DNA of 55,734 nt. It comes from Phycisphaeraceae bacterium (lineage in GTDB: Bacteria; Planctomycetota; Phycisphaerae; Phycisphaerales; Phycisphaeraceae). The stretch spans positions 1-55,734 of the forward strand of contig JAJDCU010000057.1 of the NCBI GenBank assembly GCA_029260655.1, given 5' to 3'. The notes beneath the pieces were generated by a model. That model did no database searches. It worked only from the letters and a program-made list of their open reading frames with translations, and was not told the DNA's origin. Positions 15,839-23,486 of the stretch are shown here, piece by piece. The number at the start of each line of letters is the position of its first letter. Positions within the stretch are counted from its first letter, which is position 1. A program made the translations under genes and the position numbers.

Positions 15839-16837
15839 ATGAAGCTACACGGTTGGTTTTTTTCTCCGGTCATGGTGTTGGTCCTGTCATTCAGCGGCAC
15901 GGGCCAGGCCCTGGCTCAAAGCGGCACCGTCCGGTACGACATCACGGTTGCCAACACATGGAGCGAGGCGACCCACCCCGGGGTCTTCCCCGCCAATGTC
16001 GGGCCGCACTTTTCCATTATGGCGTTCCTGGCGCACAGCGAGCAATATACGCTCTGGGCGCCGGGGCAGTTGGCCAGCCCCGCGGTTAAACAGATGGCGG
16101 AGACCGGCGACCTGATCAAGTACCAGGCCGATGCGCAGGCCGCGATCTCGGCGGGGGACGCCTCGTGGAGTTGGTGGAACTTTCTGACCAACCCATCCAC
16201 CTCGTGGACCGTGACCTTGTTGGATATGGACGACACGCACCCGTTGCTTTCGATCATGTCGATGATCGGCCCGAGCCCCGATTGGTTTGTCGGCGTCTCC
16301 GGGCTGGACCTGCGCGAGAACGGGATATGGCGCAACAAGGTCGTCGTGGATATCTTTACCTACGACGCCGGGACCCGCTCGGCCGAGGCCTTCGAGCTGT
16401 TCGGGCCCCTGGAGAATCCGCCTAAGCCGATCAGCCTGCTGGACAACGTGCTTCTGCCGGGGAATATCCCGCTGGGTAGTTTCACGTTCGAACTGGCGAC
16501 ACCTTTCCTCGAAGGCGACATGGATCACGACGGCTTCGTCGGGATCGAAGACCTGAACTTTGTCCTGGGCAACTGGAACCAGACCGTCCCGGCCGGCAAC
16601 CAGGTCCGCGGCGATATCACCGGCGACGGGTTCGTCGGGATCGAAGACCTGAACCTGATCCTGGGCAACTGGAACGCCGGCACCCCGCCGCCGCCCGAAG
16701 CGCTAAGCAACGTGCCCGAACCCGCCACGGCGGCGCTGCTTGGTTTCGGCGTGTTTATGATCAGCAGGCGGCGTCTGACCTACCCCGGCAAAAGCGTCAG
16801 AGTCTCAGCCCGCTTAGCTTCCCAAGGCCCTGATTAA
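15839..16837 (+). CDS. Spondin-domain, dockerin-like, PEP-CTERM exported protein
   Basis: An exported protein of 332 residues with four parts. A signal peptide (about 1-27) is followed by a Spondin_N-type domain (about 29-190): YDITVANTWSEATHPGVFPA, HFSIMAFLAHSEQYTLWAPGQLASPAVKQMAETGD, DWFVGVSGLDLRENGIW. Two dockerin-like EF loops then follow, DMDHDGFVGIEDLNFVLGNW and DITGDGFVGIEDLNLILGNW (16514-16675), and a PEP-CTERM tail (NVPEPATAALLGFGVFMISR) followed by a short basic end. Spondin_N in animals and bacteria is a secreted beta-rich, often calcium-linked domain; here it is probably displayed at the surface after exosortase processing. Its stop codon overlaps that of the convergent gene at a shared TTAA (16834-16837), so no terminator separates them. 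Confidence 0.83.
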   Translation: MKLHGWFFSPVMVLVLSFSGTGQALAQSGTVRYDITVANTWSEATHPGVFPANVGPHFSIMAFLAHSEQYTLWAPGQLASPAVKQMAETGDLIKYQADAQAAISAGDASWSWWNFLTNPSTSWTVTLLDMDDTHPLLSIMSMIGPSPDWFVGVSGLDLRENGIWRNKVVVDIFTYDAGTRSAEAFELFGPLENPPKPISLLDNVLLPGNIPLGSFTFELATPFLEGDMDHDGFVGIEDLNFVLGNWNQTVPAGNQVRGDITGDGFVGIEDLNLILGNWNAGTPPPPEALSNVPEPATAALLGFGVFMISRRRLTYPGKSVRVSARLASQGPD

Positions 16838-17952
16838 ATATTGGGCGAGAATGTCAGTTGTTGCAGGATGGGTGTCCCGATCTGCCACGCCTGTTCCCAC
16901 TCGCTTGCCGGGGCCTCGAATATCACGATGTAGAGCGTCCCGGTTTTTTTGTTGGCCATCAGCAGGTTAAAGGTCACAAAGGCCCCGTCCTCTTTGTCCT
17001 CATCTATCAAGGTGACGTTGTACATGGCGAACGGGCCCTGATCATTGCCCTGAGGCTCACTCACGACCTGCCGGTCTTTCATTATCTGCGCCATGAGCGC
17101 GGGCAGGGCCTGGGGGGTCGGCATCCCGAATCGTCGGTCGGCCGCGGGCACCACGTTGACCGTCAAGCCGGTCAGGAACGCGCCTTGCTCGTCGATATTT
17201 TCTTTCGAGATGAAGTAGCCGAAGGTCCCTTGCTGCAGGTCTACTTTGGTGTGCCAGCCGGCAGGCTTAAGCAGAACGGTCTTGGTTAATGGGCACAACC
17301 ACCAGCTATAGCCCTCGGGTGGGTCGGCCAGCTTCGGCTCCCAAGGCTCCGCCGGGAGGATCTTCAGCGAAGCCCGCCAGGTATCGCAGATGTTCCTGGC
17401 GCGTGCGATCAACGCCTCGCGGTCTTCGCCGTCCTGCTTGGTGAGGTGGACGGCCAACTCGATCAGTCTGCCCTCGCGGGCGAGCGCCTGGTTGATACCC
17501 ACCGTCTCAAGCCCGTCTGTACTCTCGTCCTCGGGAAGCCCAAACGGAACGTCCCCCTCCTGCTGTTCGTTGAGGATGATTACCTCGAAGATGTCGTCAT
17601 CGCCGGCCTGGAATCGCCGCGCGATGAAGTGTTCTTCTCCAAGGGCCTGCATGAGTGGTTCCTGCCTGGCCTGGACACCGTCGATCAGGCTGTCTTGCGC
17701 CCCCGGGCCGGGTGTGACCAGGGTAGAAACCAGCACGGCAGAGGCTCCCGGCGCCTCGAAGCCGAATTGTTTGGTGATCAGCGGGTCCACCCACTGCTCG
17801 GTCGGATCGAACGGCTCATCCGAGATGCCCGGGAAATCGAACTCGATAGAGCCGGCGTTGTCTTGTGACTGATAGGTTTCTGCCGCGGCGGGTTGAACCA
17901 GCAGGGCGATGGCCAGTGCGCTTGCAAGAACAATTAATCGATATGGTCTCAT
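16834..17952 (-). CDS. Secreted protein of unknown function
   Basis: A 372-residue protein with a clear signal peptide (LIVLASALAIALLVQPAAAE). The mature part has no family I recognise. It looks soluble and mixed alpha/beta, with segments such as PPEGYSWWLCPLTKTVLLKPAGWHTK and FGYFISKENIDEQGAFLTGLTVNVVP that resemble the periplasmic 'PsbP/DUF-like' lipid- or ligand-binding proteins, and a late LLMANKKTGTLYIVIFEAPASEWEQAW. That resemblance is an impression only. ATG at 17952. It is convergent with the spondin gene, sharing the TTAA at the stops, and is followed upstream by another unknown gene on the same strand. Confidence 0.75.
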   Translation of the reverse strand: MRPYRLIVLASALAIALLVQPAAAETYQSQDNAGSIEFDFPGISDEPFDPTEQWVDPLITKQFGFEAPGASAVLVSTLVTPGPGAQDSLIDGVQARQEPLMQALGEEHFIARRFQAGDDDIFEVIILNEQQEGDVPFGLPEDESTDGLETVGINQALAREGRLIELAVHLTKQDGEDREALIARARNICDTWRASLKILPAEPWEPKLADPPEGYSWWLCPLTKTVLLKPAGWHTKVDLQQGTFGYFISKENIDEQGAFLTGLTVNVVPAADRRFGMPTPQALPALMAQIMKDRQVVSEPQGNDQGPFAMYNVTLIDEDKEDGAFVTFNLLMANKKTGTLYIVIFEAPASEWEQAWQIGTPILQQLTFSPNI

Positions 17953-18019
17953 CGATTGAGTATAGACGTGCCCGATAGCGACAACAACCCGGTGATGGCG
18001 GCGCGGCGTCGGTGGGACG

Positions 18020-18568
18020 CTAGAACACCCACCACAGCAGCAGAGCTTCGATGATGAGGGTGACGCTCATCAGCACGGCGAGGGTCAGGCCGTAGCGGCT
18101 CTTGAGGTGATCTAACAAAGTGATCCGGCGCGGCGGGGTGATCATGCGCAGCTGCGGCTCGCCGGCGGTGGGGCACAGGTGCGGGGCGATGCCTCGGCGG
18201 GCCTGGTCCTGGACGATGGCGATGATCATGTTCGCGTCGAACGGGGTCAGGCCAAAGAGCTTCGCCATGCGGATAATTTTTTCGCGGTGCTCGGGCCGGA
18301 GGATATCGCCTTCGAGGACCTCTGCGGTGCGCACGGCCAAGACCCAGCGCGGGTCGGCGGTGCCTTGCATCGGGGTCGCCCGGGGGGCGGGTTTGATCTT
18401 CGGTTCAGACGCGCTGGTCAGGCGCAGACGGCGGAACCTGCCGGGGCCTTTTGGCGGGTGAGCATCAATCGCCGGGCGGCGTTGCGCGCGGGATGGCTGT
18501 TGTCCACGGCCGGGGCTGATCGGCGTGGGCGCGGCCTGCCCGGGTTGGCGCGGCGGGGGCGCTGACAT
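18020..18568 (-). CDS. Small tail-anchored membrane protein of unknown function
   Basis: A 182-residue protein. The first 65 residues are Pro/Arg/Gln-rich and probably disordered; a helical middle (WVLAVRTAEVLEGDILRPEHREKIIRMAKLFGLTPFDANMIIAIVQDQARRG) follows; the C-terminus is a single hydrophobic helix (YGLTLAVLMSVTLIIEALLLW). The layout suggests anchoring in the membrane with the bulk in the cytoplasm. No known family was recognised. ATG at 18568; same strand as the gene at 16834-17952, 67 bp upstream of it. Confidence 0.7.
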   Translation of the reverse strand: MSAPPPRQPGQAAPTPISPGRGQQPSRAQRRPAIDAHPPKGPGRFRRLRLTSASEPKIKPAPRATPMQGTADPRWVLAVRTAEVLEGDILRPEHREKIIRMAKLFGLTPFDANMIIAIVQDQARRGIAPHLCPTAGEPQLRMITPPRRITLLDHLKSRYGLTLAVLMSVTLIIEALLLWWVF

Positions 18569-18772
18569 GCTCCTTGTCCTTGTTTTTCAGGGCCCGACAA
18601 GCCGACTGGCGGCCGGGCTCCCACCACTGACAACGATAGCACAGCCAAAGCGATATCCAAGGCGTTTGAACCGGGTTCAAAAAGAAAATGTTCAAACCGT
18701 CCGATAACCGGGGTTGCGCCGGTGGTTTCAGGTGTTTTTGCGGCAATGGGGGGCAAAAAGAGGGACGGGGAA

Positions 18773-18791
18773 GCTAAGCCGCAAGCGGCTT
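18773..18791. repeat. Short palindrome, copy 1 (GCTAAGCCGCAAGCGGC)
   Basis: A 17-mer at 18773-18789 that recurs exactly at 24181-24197. It contains AAGCCGC/GCGGCTT arms, able to form a small hairpin, right after the rimO stop codon on the minus strand; no T-run follows. Confidence 0.6.
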
Positions 18792-18794
18792 GGG

Positions 18795-20348
18795 TCAGCG
18801 GATCACGTTCAGGGGCGTGGTCTTGTTGAGCTCTGCCAGCGGGGCGGCGATCAGGTCGTAGCCGTCGTACGCGATGATCTTGCAGTGGATGAGTTCGCCG
18901 GGGCTCAGTTCACTTTGAGACTGGACGTAGGTGACGCCGTCGACCTGCGGGGCCTGGGCTTGTGTGCGTCCCTCGTAGAGCCGGCCGCCTGGTGTGACGC
19001 CGTCCGTGGCCTCGATGGTGCTGTCGGTCGTCGCATCAATCAGCACGTCGACCTCGGGCTGGCGCTGTGACATCTGGGCGTGGCGTTCGAAGACCACGTC
19101 TTGCTGCGCCCCCATCAGCTCGTCGAGCCGCTGCTTAACGATCTCATCGGACACGGCCCCGCCTTCCTGATGCAGCGAACCCGCGGGCGTGCCGGGTTCT
19201 GGGGAATAGGGGAACACGCCCATCTGATCGAAGCCGAAGTCGCGGACAAAGTCGACCAGCTCGCGGTGTTCGGCATCGGTTTCGCCGGGGAACCCGGTGA
19301 TGAAGGTGGTGCGCAGCGCGATCCCCGGCACGCGGTCGCGGAGTTTATTCAGTAGTGTTTCGATGAGCTTTCGGCCGGTGTGGCGGCGCATGGTGTCGAG
19401 CACGCGGTCGTTGATGTGCTGCAGGGGCATGTCGATGTACTTGACGATGTTGGGCAGGTTGGCGATGGCGTCGATCATCTCGTCGGTGAACTTGGAGGGG
19501 TAGGCGTACATCAGACGAAGCCATGCCCCGCCGTGCTCGGCGGCGAGCTTGTCTAACTGCGTGAGCAAACCCACCAGCCCTTCTTGGGGGGCGTCGTAGC
19601 CGATGTCCTGTCCGTAGCTGGTGGTGTCCTGCCCGATGAGGTTCAGCTCGAACGCGCCGTCGGCGAGCAGTTCACGTGCCTCTTTGATAAACGCGCCGAC
19701 GGGTTTAGATCGCATCTTCCCGCGGATCGAGGGGATCGTGCAGAAGGTGCAGTTCTGGTTGCAGCCCTCGCTCATGCGGATGTATGCGTAGTGCCGGGGG
19801 GTGAGCCTGAGTCGTGCGCCGTCGTCCTCGAAGTATCCGGTCGAGTCGACGCCGCGGGTCTGCTTGGCGATCGTGGCGTTGGCGGCGATGCTCGAATAGA
19901 TCGGCAGGTCGGCCCCGACGTCTTTCTGCGCAGGCCTCTCACCGCGCACCGCCTGGGCGATCCGGTCGCGGTCGAACACGCCGATCAGCGCGTCGATGTC
20001 CGGGCACCAATCGAGCATCTTCGCCCGGTGGCGCTGGACCAGGCAGCCTGCGACGATCAGCTTCTTGATCTTGCCCGCCCGCTTGAGCTTTGCGGCCTGC
20101 TCGATCTCCTGCATCGACTCGTCTTTGGAGGCTTCGAGGAAACCGCAGGTGTTGATCACGACGGCGTCGGTGTCCTGGCCGTGCGACACCGGGGTGAGCC
20201 CGTCCTCGGCGAGCAGCCCCAGCATCTTCTCGGAGTCCACCAGGTTCTTCGGGCAGCCCAGGCTCACGAACGAAACCGTGCGCACGTCCCCGCCGCCGGG
20301 GGCGGGCCGGCCGGTGCTGTCAGCGTGTGTGTGGTTCTGCTTAGCCAA
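18795..20348 (-). CDS. rimO: Ribosomal protein S12 methylthiotransferase RimO
   Basis: A radical-SAM enzyme that methylthiolates the beta-carbon of Asp89 (E. coli numbering) of ribosomal protein S12. Seen: an N-terminal MTTase/UPF0004 domain (VSFVSLGCPKNLVDSEKMLG, INTCGFLEASKDES, VAGCLVQRH) with its three Cys for an auxiliary cluster, the radical-SAM motif CNQNCTFC, and a C-terminal TRAM domain (residues about 440-505). SLGCPKNLVDSE is diagnostic of RimO rather than MiaB. The annotated start is a TTG at 20348; the first 21 residues (His/Gly-rich) are not conserved, and a GTG at residue 22 is an alternative. Length (517) is a little above the E. coli enzyme. ZIP gene lies 45 bp upstream on the same strand. 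Confidence 0.95.
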   Translation of the reverse strand: MAKQNHTHADSTGRPAPGGGDVRTVSFVSLGCPKNLVDSEKMLGLLAEDGLTPVSHGQDTDAVVINTCGFLEASKDESMQEIEQAAKLKRAGKIKKLIVAGCLVQRHRAKMLDWCPDIDALIGVFDRDRIAQAVRGERPAQKDVGADLPIYSSIAANATIAKQTRGVDSTGYFEDDGARLRLTPRHYAYIRMSEGCNQNCTFCTIPSIRGKMRSKPVGAFIKEARELLADGAFELNLIGQDTTSYGQDIGYDAPQEGLVGLLTQLDKLAAEHGGAWLRLMYAYPSKFTDEMIDAIANLPNIVKYIDMPLQHINDRVLDTMRRHTGRKLIETLLNKLRDRVPGIALRTTFITGFPGETDAEHRELVDFVRDFGFDQMGVFPYSPEPGTPAGSLHQEGGAVSDEIVKQRLDELMGAQQDVVFERHAQMSQRQPEVDVLIDATTDSTIEATDGVTPGGRLYEGRTQAQAPQVDGVTYVQSQSELSPGELIHCKIIAYDGYDLIAAPLAELNKTTPLNVIR

Positions 20349-20393
20349 GCGCGAAATGGTAGCACACCCGGCGATGGAACATCAAAACTATGG

Positions 20394-21347
20394 TCAGTGA
20401 GCGTGCCCGGCGTGGTCGTCTGGGCCGGGGGCTTTTGCGGGGTCGTCGGCTTGTATCGAAGTGGAGGTGGGGCTTTGTTCGTGCGCGTGGGATCTGGCCT
20501 CGATGTGGCTGACGGTCCAGGCCAGCGCGACCCCCAGCAGCAGCGCCGCGGAGAGCGAGGCCCGGTCGTGGTGGTGGAACTGCAATTCCGGCAGCAGATC
20601 GCTTAACGAGATGACCAGGAACACCCCGGCGCTGAACGCCACCGCCGCGCCGACAACCTGGCTGGATTCGATGTCGACGCTCGCAAGCCCCAGGTAAAAC
20701 AGCACGGCACCCAACGGCACCGCCAGCGCGAACAGGGCGTTGACTAGGTGTCTCATCGGGACGGACCAGCCGCCCGCGGCCATGAGCGTTCCGAGCGTCA
20801 GGGAGTCGAACGGCTTGTGCAGGAGGATGACCAGGAAGACCGCCAGCCCGGGCCAGCCTACGTGGATACCGTCGCCGCCGGCCTCGGTGTGTATGCACGC
20901 CGCCAACGCAGCGCCGGCGATGAGGCTGTGGATCGAAAGCCCGACCGCCGCGCCGCCCCAGCCCAGGCGGTGTTCGTGCCCGTGCGCCGGCCCAGACGGC
21001 TCTTGGTCACACGCCGGGCATGCCGGTCCGTCGGTCACAGCTTCTGCGCCCGCCGGCGGGTTCTCGTCCGGGGCGTCGTGGTGGTGGAAGCAGAAGAACC
21101 TTTCCAGGAAGAACATGGCCATCAGCCCCACGACCAGCCACCGCACCGCCGTGTAGGCCGGGATAGCCATCATCGCGTGGGGCAGCAGGTGCAGCAGGGC
21201 GACGCCGAGCATGAACCCGGCGACGAGGCTGATCGCCAGTTGCATCCGCCGGTGGTTCAGTCGAATCAGCAGGGGGATCAGCCCGCCGGCCAGTGAGGCC
21301 AGCAGGACCAGGAAGCAGTAAAGAGCCAGCAAGCTGTAGTGTGTCAT
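20394..21347 (-). CDS. ZIP family divalent metal transporter, His-rich
   Basis: A 317-residue inner-membrane importer of zinc or related metals, about eight membrane segments. Seen: the ZIP pore motif GLSIHSLIAGAAL (segment IV) and the segment V motif ILLHKPFDSLTLG, plus an early AGFMLGVALLHLLPHA. Metal-buffering stretches stand out: FFCFHHHDAPDE, a CPAC followed by HGHEH in the long loop, ELQFHHHDRA, and a His-rich C-terminus (HAHEQ, DDHAGHAH). This is typical of ZIP transporters; metal specificity cannot be read. It is followed by rimO on the same strand. Its own promoter must lie in the 640-bp stretch before rho. Confidence 0.9.
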   Translation of the reverse strand: MTHYSLLALYCFLVLLASLAGGLIPLLIRLNHRRMQLAISLVAGFMLGVALLHLLPHAMMAIPAYTAVRWLVVGLMAMFFLERFFCFHHHDAPDENPPAGAEAVTDGPACPACDQEPSGPAHGHEHRLGWGGAAVGLSIHSLIAGAALAACIHTEAGGDGIHVGWPGLAVFLVILLHKPFDSLTLGTLMAAGGWSVPMRHLVNALFALAVPLGAVLFYLGLASVDIESSQVVGAAVAFSAGVFLVISLSDLLPELQFHHHDRASLSAALLLGVALAWTVSHIEARSHAHEQSPTSTSIQADDPAKAPGPDDHAGHAH

Positions 21348-21987
21348 CTGGGGGTGTCTGCCCTATGGAAATACCGTTATCTGGCTGGGTATAATACGGC
21401 ATCGCCTGGGCAGGGTTTGCCAGCATGGGCGGCCCAAGGCGGGTGGTTATCCGGACCCCCCGCAGGTTGTGCGGGGAGAAAATTTGGGTTCGGATCAGAT
21501 ATATGGGCTGGGGGGCTTGCCTGAATTGACCGAAGGGGGTACAAATGGGGCATCTCCCACAGCGACCGGGGCCCATTTGGGCATGGTCGAATCGCAAAGG
21601 ACAACCGGACCCCGCCGCGGCATGATGATTGGCGGTTCACAGCGGGTCGGGATCCAAGTTTGAAATGCACGTGGGACGCCCGATCCGCGGTTACCACCGG
21701 CACAAGCCGGGGCCAACCGCCAGACATGCCCGGCCGAGACCGTAGCGGTGCAGGCGTGACGTGGGTCCGGCTTTTTGGGTATCACAACCCGAACGTGTTG
21801 GAGGTGACGTGTCTGGAACCCCTGGCGCCTCATAAAGGGCCAATTGACTGGGTTCGTTCACGCATCCCGTTGACTGAGCGTGTTTGGGGCCGACCGCCCC
21901 TTGGTCGATCACACATCGGCCGATAGTTTTTTTTTCGCCTCGGCGCCGCATTTTTTGAGATGACGGCGCCCCCACAAGCAGATCCAT
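21348..21987. other. Long divergent intergenic stretch, including the rho leader
   Basis: This 640-bp stretch separates the divergent ZIP and rho genes. Two inverted repeats are clear: CCCCGCA/TGCGGGG at 21458-21476, and the terminator-like structure at 21886-21935. A consensus TATAAT lies on the plus strand at about 21390. Short open frames on both strands look accidental. The length suggests a long 5' leader on rho. Confidence 0.5.
21886..21935 (+). promoter_or_regulatory. Candidate attenuator in the rho leader
   Basis: GGCCGA (21888-21893) pairs with TCGGCC (21916-21921), followed after five bases by nine Ts (21927-21935): an intrinsic-terminator-like arrangement ending 52 bp before the rho ATG. 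An alternative hairpin, GGGGC (21886-21890) with GCCCC (21896-21900), uses the same left arm and would exclude the first. Mutually exclusive folds next to a T-run suggest attenuation. Confidence 0.45.
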
Positions 21988-23274
21988 ATGCAAACAGCGA
22001 CCGGGATACTGGAGATCGGCAAGCGTGCCGACGGCCGACTACGCGAGCTAGACCAGACCTACGTCTCCTCGCCCAACGACCCGGTCGTTCAGGCCAAGGA
22101 CATCGACCGCTACGACCTGCGCCCGGGTCTGAGGCTGGAGGTCGAACTGGGCAAGCCCATGGGCGGCGGCGGGGGGAACAACCAGCAACCCCAGGGCGGG
22201 CGCAAAGGCAAGGGCAAGAACCGCAAGACCAAGAAGCCCAAGATCGACGCCATCGCACCCAACGCCCTGCGCGTCGACAAGGTCATCTCGATCGAGGGGA
22301 TGGACCCCGAAGAATTCCTCAAGCAGGCTCGCAAGTTCGAGGACCTGACCACCGTCGATCCCGAACCCAGGCTCACGCTGGAATACCCCGACTGTCCCCC
22401 GGCTTGCCGGCTGATCGACCTGTTCTGCCCCATCGGGTACGGGCAGCGCGGCATGATCGTCAGCCCGCCCAAGGCCGGCAAGACCATCCTGCTCCAGAAC
22501 ATCGCAGGCTCGGTCGCACGCAACCACCCCGAGATCGAAACGATCGCACTGCTGATCGATGAACGACCCGAGGAAGTCACCGACTTCAGGCGCAACGTCC
22601 CCTGCACCGTCTGGGCCTCCAGCAATGACCACACACCCGAGAAGCACTGCGCGATGGCCATGCTCGCGATCGATCGCTGCAAGCGCTGGGCGGAGATGGG
22701 CAGGGACGTCGTCGTCGTGATGGATTCGCTGACACGCCTGGGCCGGGCGTTTAACACCGCGCCGAACATGCAGGGCACCGGGCGCACCCTCTCCGGCGGA
22801 CTCGACGCGGGCGCGCTGGCTATCCCCAAACAGCTCTTCGGCGCTGCGCGGCGCTTCGAGGAAGGCGGCTCGCTGACCATCATCGCCACCGCGCTTGTCG
22901 ACACCGGCAGCCGAGGCGATCAGGTCATCTTCGAGGAGTTCAAGGGCACCGGGAACATGGAGCTGATCCTCGACCGCAAGATCGCCGAGCAACGCCTGTT
23001 CCCCGCGATCGACCTCGCCGCCAGCGGCACCCGCAAGGAAGACAAGCTCATCGCCGAGCACGAGCTGAACACCATGACCGCCCTGCGCCGTAGGCTGTTA
23101 AATATGCCCCCGCCCCAGCAGGTCGAGCAGTTACTCAAGGCGCTCGAGCGCTTCAAGACCAACGCCGACCTCGTCGGCAATCCGCAATCCCCCGGCGCTG
23201 CGCCGACTCCCGAGCAAGAGCAGCGCGGCCCGCTAGGCCCCGGCCGACGCGCCCAACGCACCGGGACGATCTGA
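21988..23274 (+). CDS. rho: Transcription termination factor Rho, N-terminally reduced
   Basis: A hexameric RNA-dependent ATPase that ends transcription. Seen: Walker A in SPPKAGKT (about 159-166), Walker B and following VVVMDSLTRLGRAFN, Q-loop segment RTLSGGLDAGALAIPKQLFGAARRFEEGGSLTIIATALVDTGSRGDQVIFEEFKGTGNMEL, and the R-loop region RRRLLNMPP. All match Rho closely. The N-terminus is different: the helical Rho_N domain of E. coli (about 47 residues) is absent, the RNA-binding cold-shock-like domain starts at once (GILEIGKRADGRLRE), the aromatic RNP1-like GFGFLR is not preserved, and a Gly/Asn/Gln stretch followed by Lys/Arg (residues about 58-83) is inserted. No alternative upstream start restores these. 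Confidence 0.94.
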   Translation: MQTATGILEIGKRADGRLRELDQTYVSSPNDPVVQAKDIDRYDLRPGLRLEVELGKPMGGGGGNNQQPQGGRKGKGKNRKTKKPKIDAIAPNALRVDKVISIEGMDPEEFLKQARKFEDLTTVDPEPRLTLEYPDCPPACRLIDLFCPIGYGQRGMIVSPPKAGKTILLQNIAGSVARNHPEIETIALLIDERPEEVTDFRRNVPCTVWASSNDHTPEKHCAMAMLAIDRCKRWAEMGRDVVVVMDSLTRLGRAFNTAPNMQGTGRTLSGGLDAGALAIPKQLFGAARRFEEGGSLTIIATALVDTGSRGDQVIFEEFKGTGNMELILDRKIAEQRLFPAIDLAASGTRKEDKLIAEHELNTMTALRRRLLNMPPPQQVEQLLKALERFKTNADLVGNPQSPGAAPTPEQEQRGPLGPGRRAQRTGTI

Positions 23275-23294
23275 TTTTCATCTATCATTTTGAA

Positions 23295-23459
23295 TTAATC
23301 TAACAATGCCCAGTGGGTCCACTTCCGGTTTTCACTGGTGTATTCGTTGAAACCCATCATCTTACTGGGGTCGTGCACTTCAAAGCTGAATACTTCGCCG
23401 GCGCTATGGTAAAAGCCTTTGCCAAGTAGGCGTGGAAAACCCACTCGTGCATGGTGCTT
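23295..23459 (-). pseudogene. Degraded 3' coding fragment
   Basis: A 54-codon minus-strand frame, closed upstream by TGA, reads RVGFPRLLGKGFYHSAGEVF, SFEVHDPSKMMGFNEYTSEN, RKWTHWALLD and stop (TAA at 23295-23297). The composition is strikingly protein-like and no start or ribosome site is present. It appears to be the end of a lost gene; the family is unknown to me. It lies between the convergent rho and thiE genes. Confidence 0.45.
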
Positions 23460-23486
23460 TCAGGTGCAATGCCAGCGGACTGGTAG

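Noticed and set aside
18600-18700. GTTTGAACCGGGTTCAAA-like string resembling a tRNA T-arm
   Set aside because: It is a simple inverted repeat; no matching acceptor or anticodon arms surround it.
21377-21727. A 116-codon minus-strand frame in the ZIP-rho spacer
   Set aside because: Protein is Pro/Arg/Ser-rich with no start signal; the spacer shows hairpins rather than coding character.
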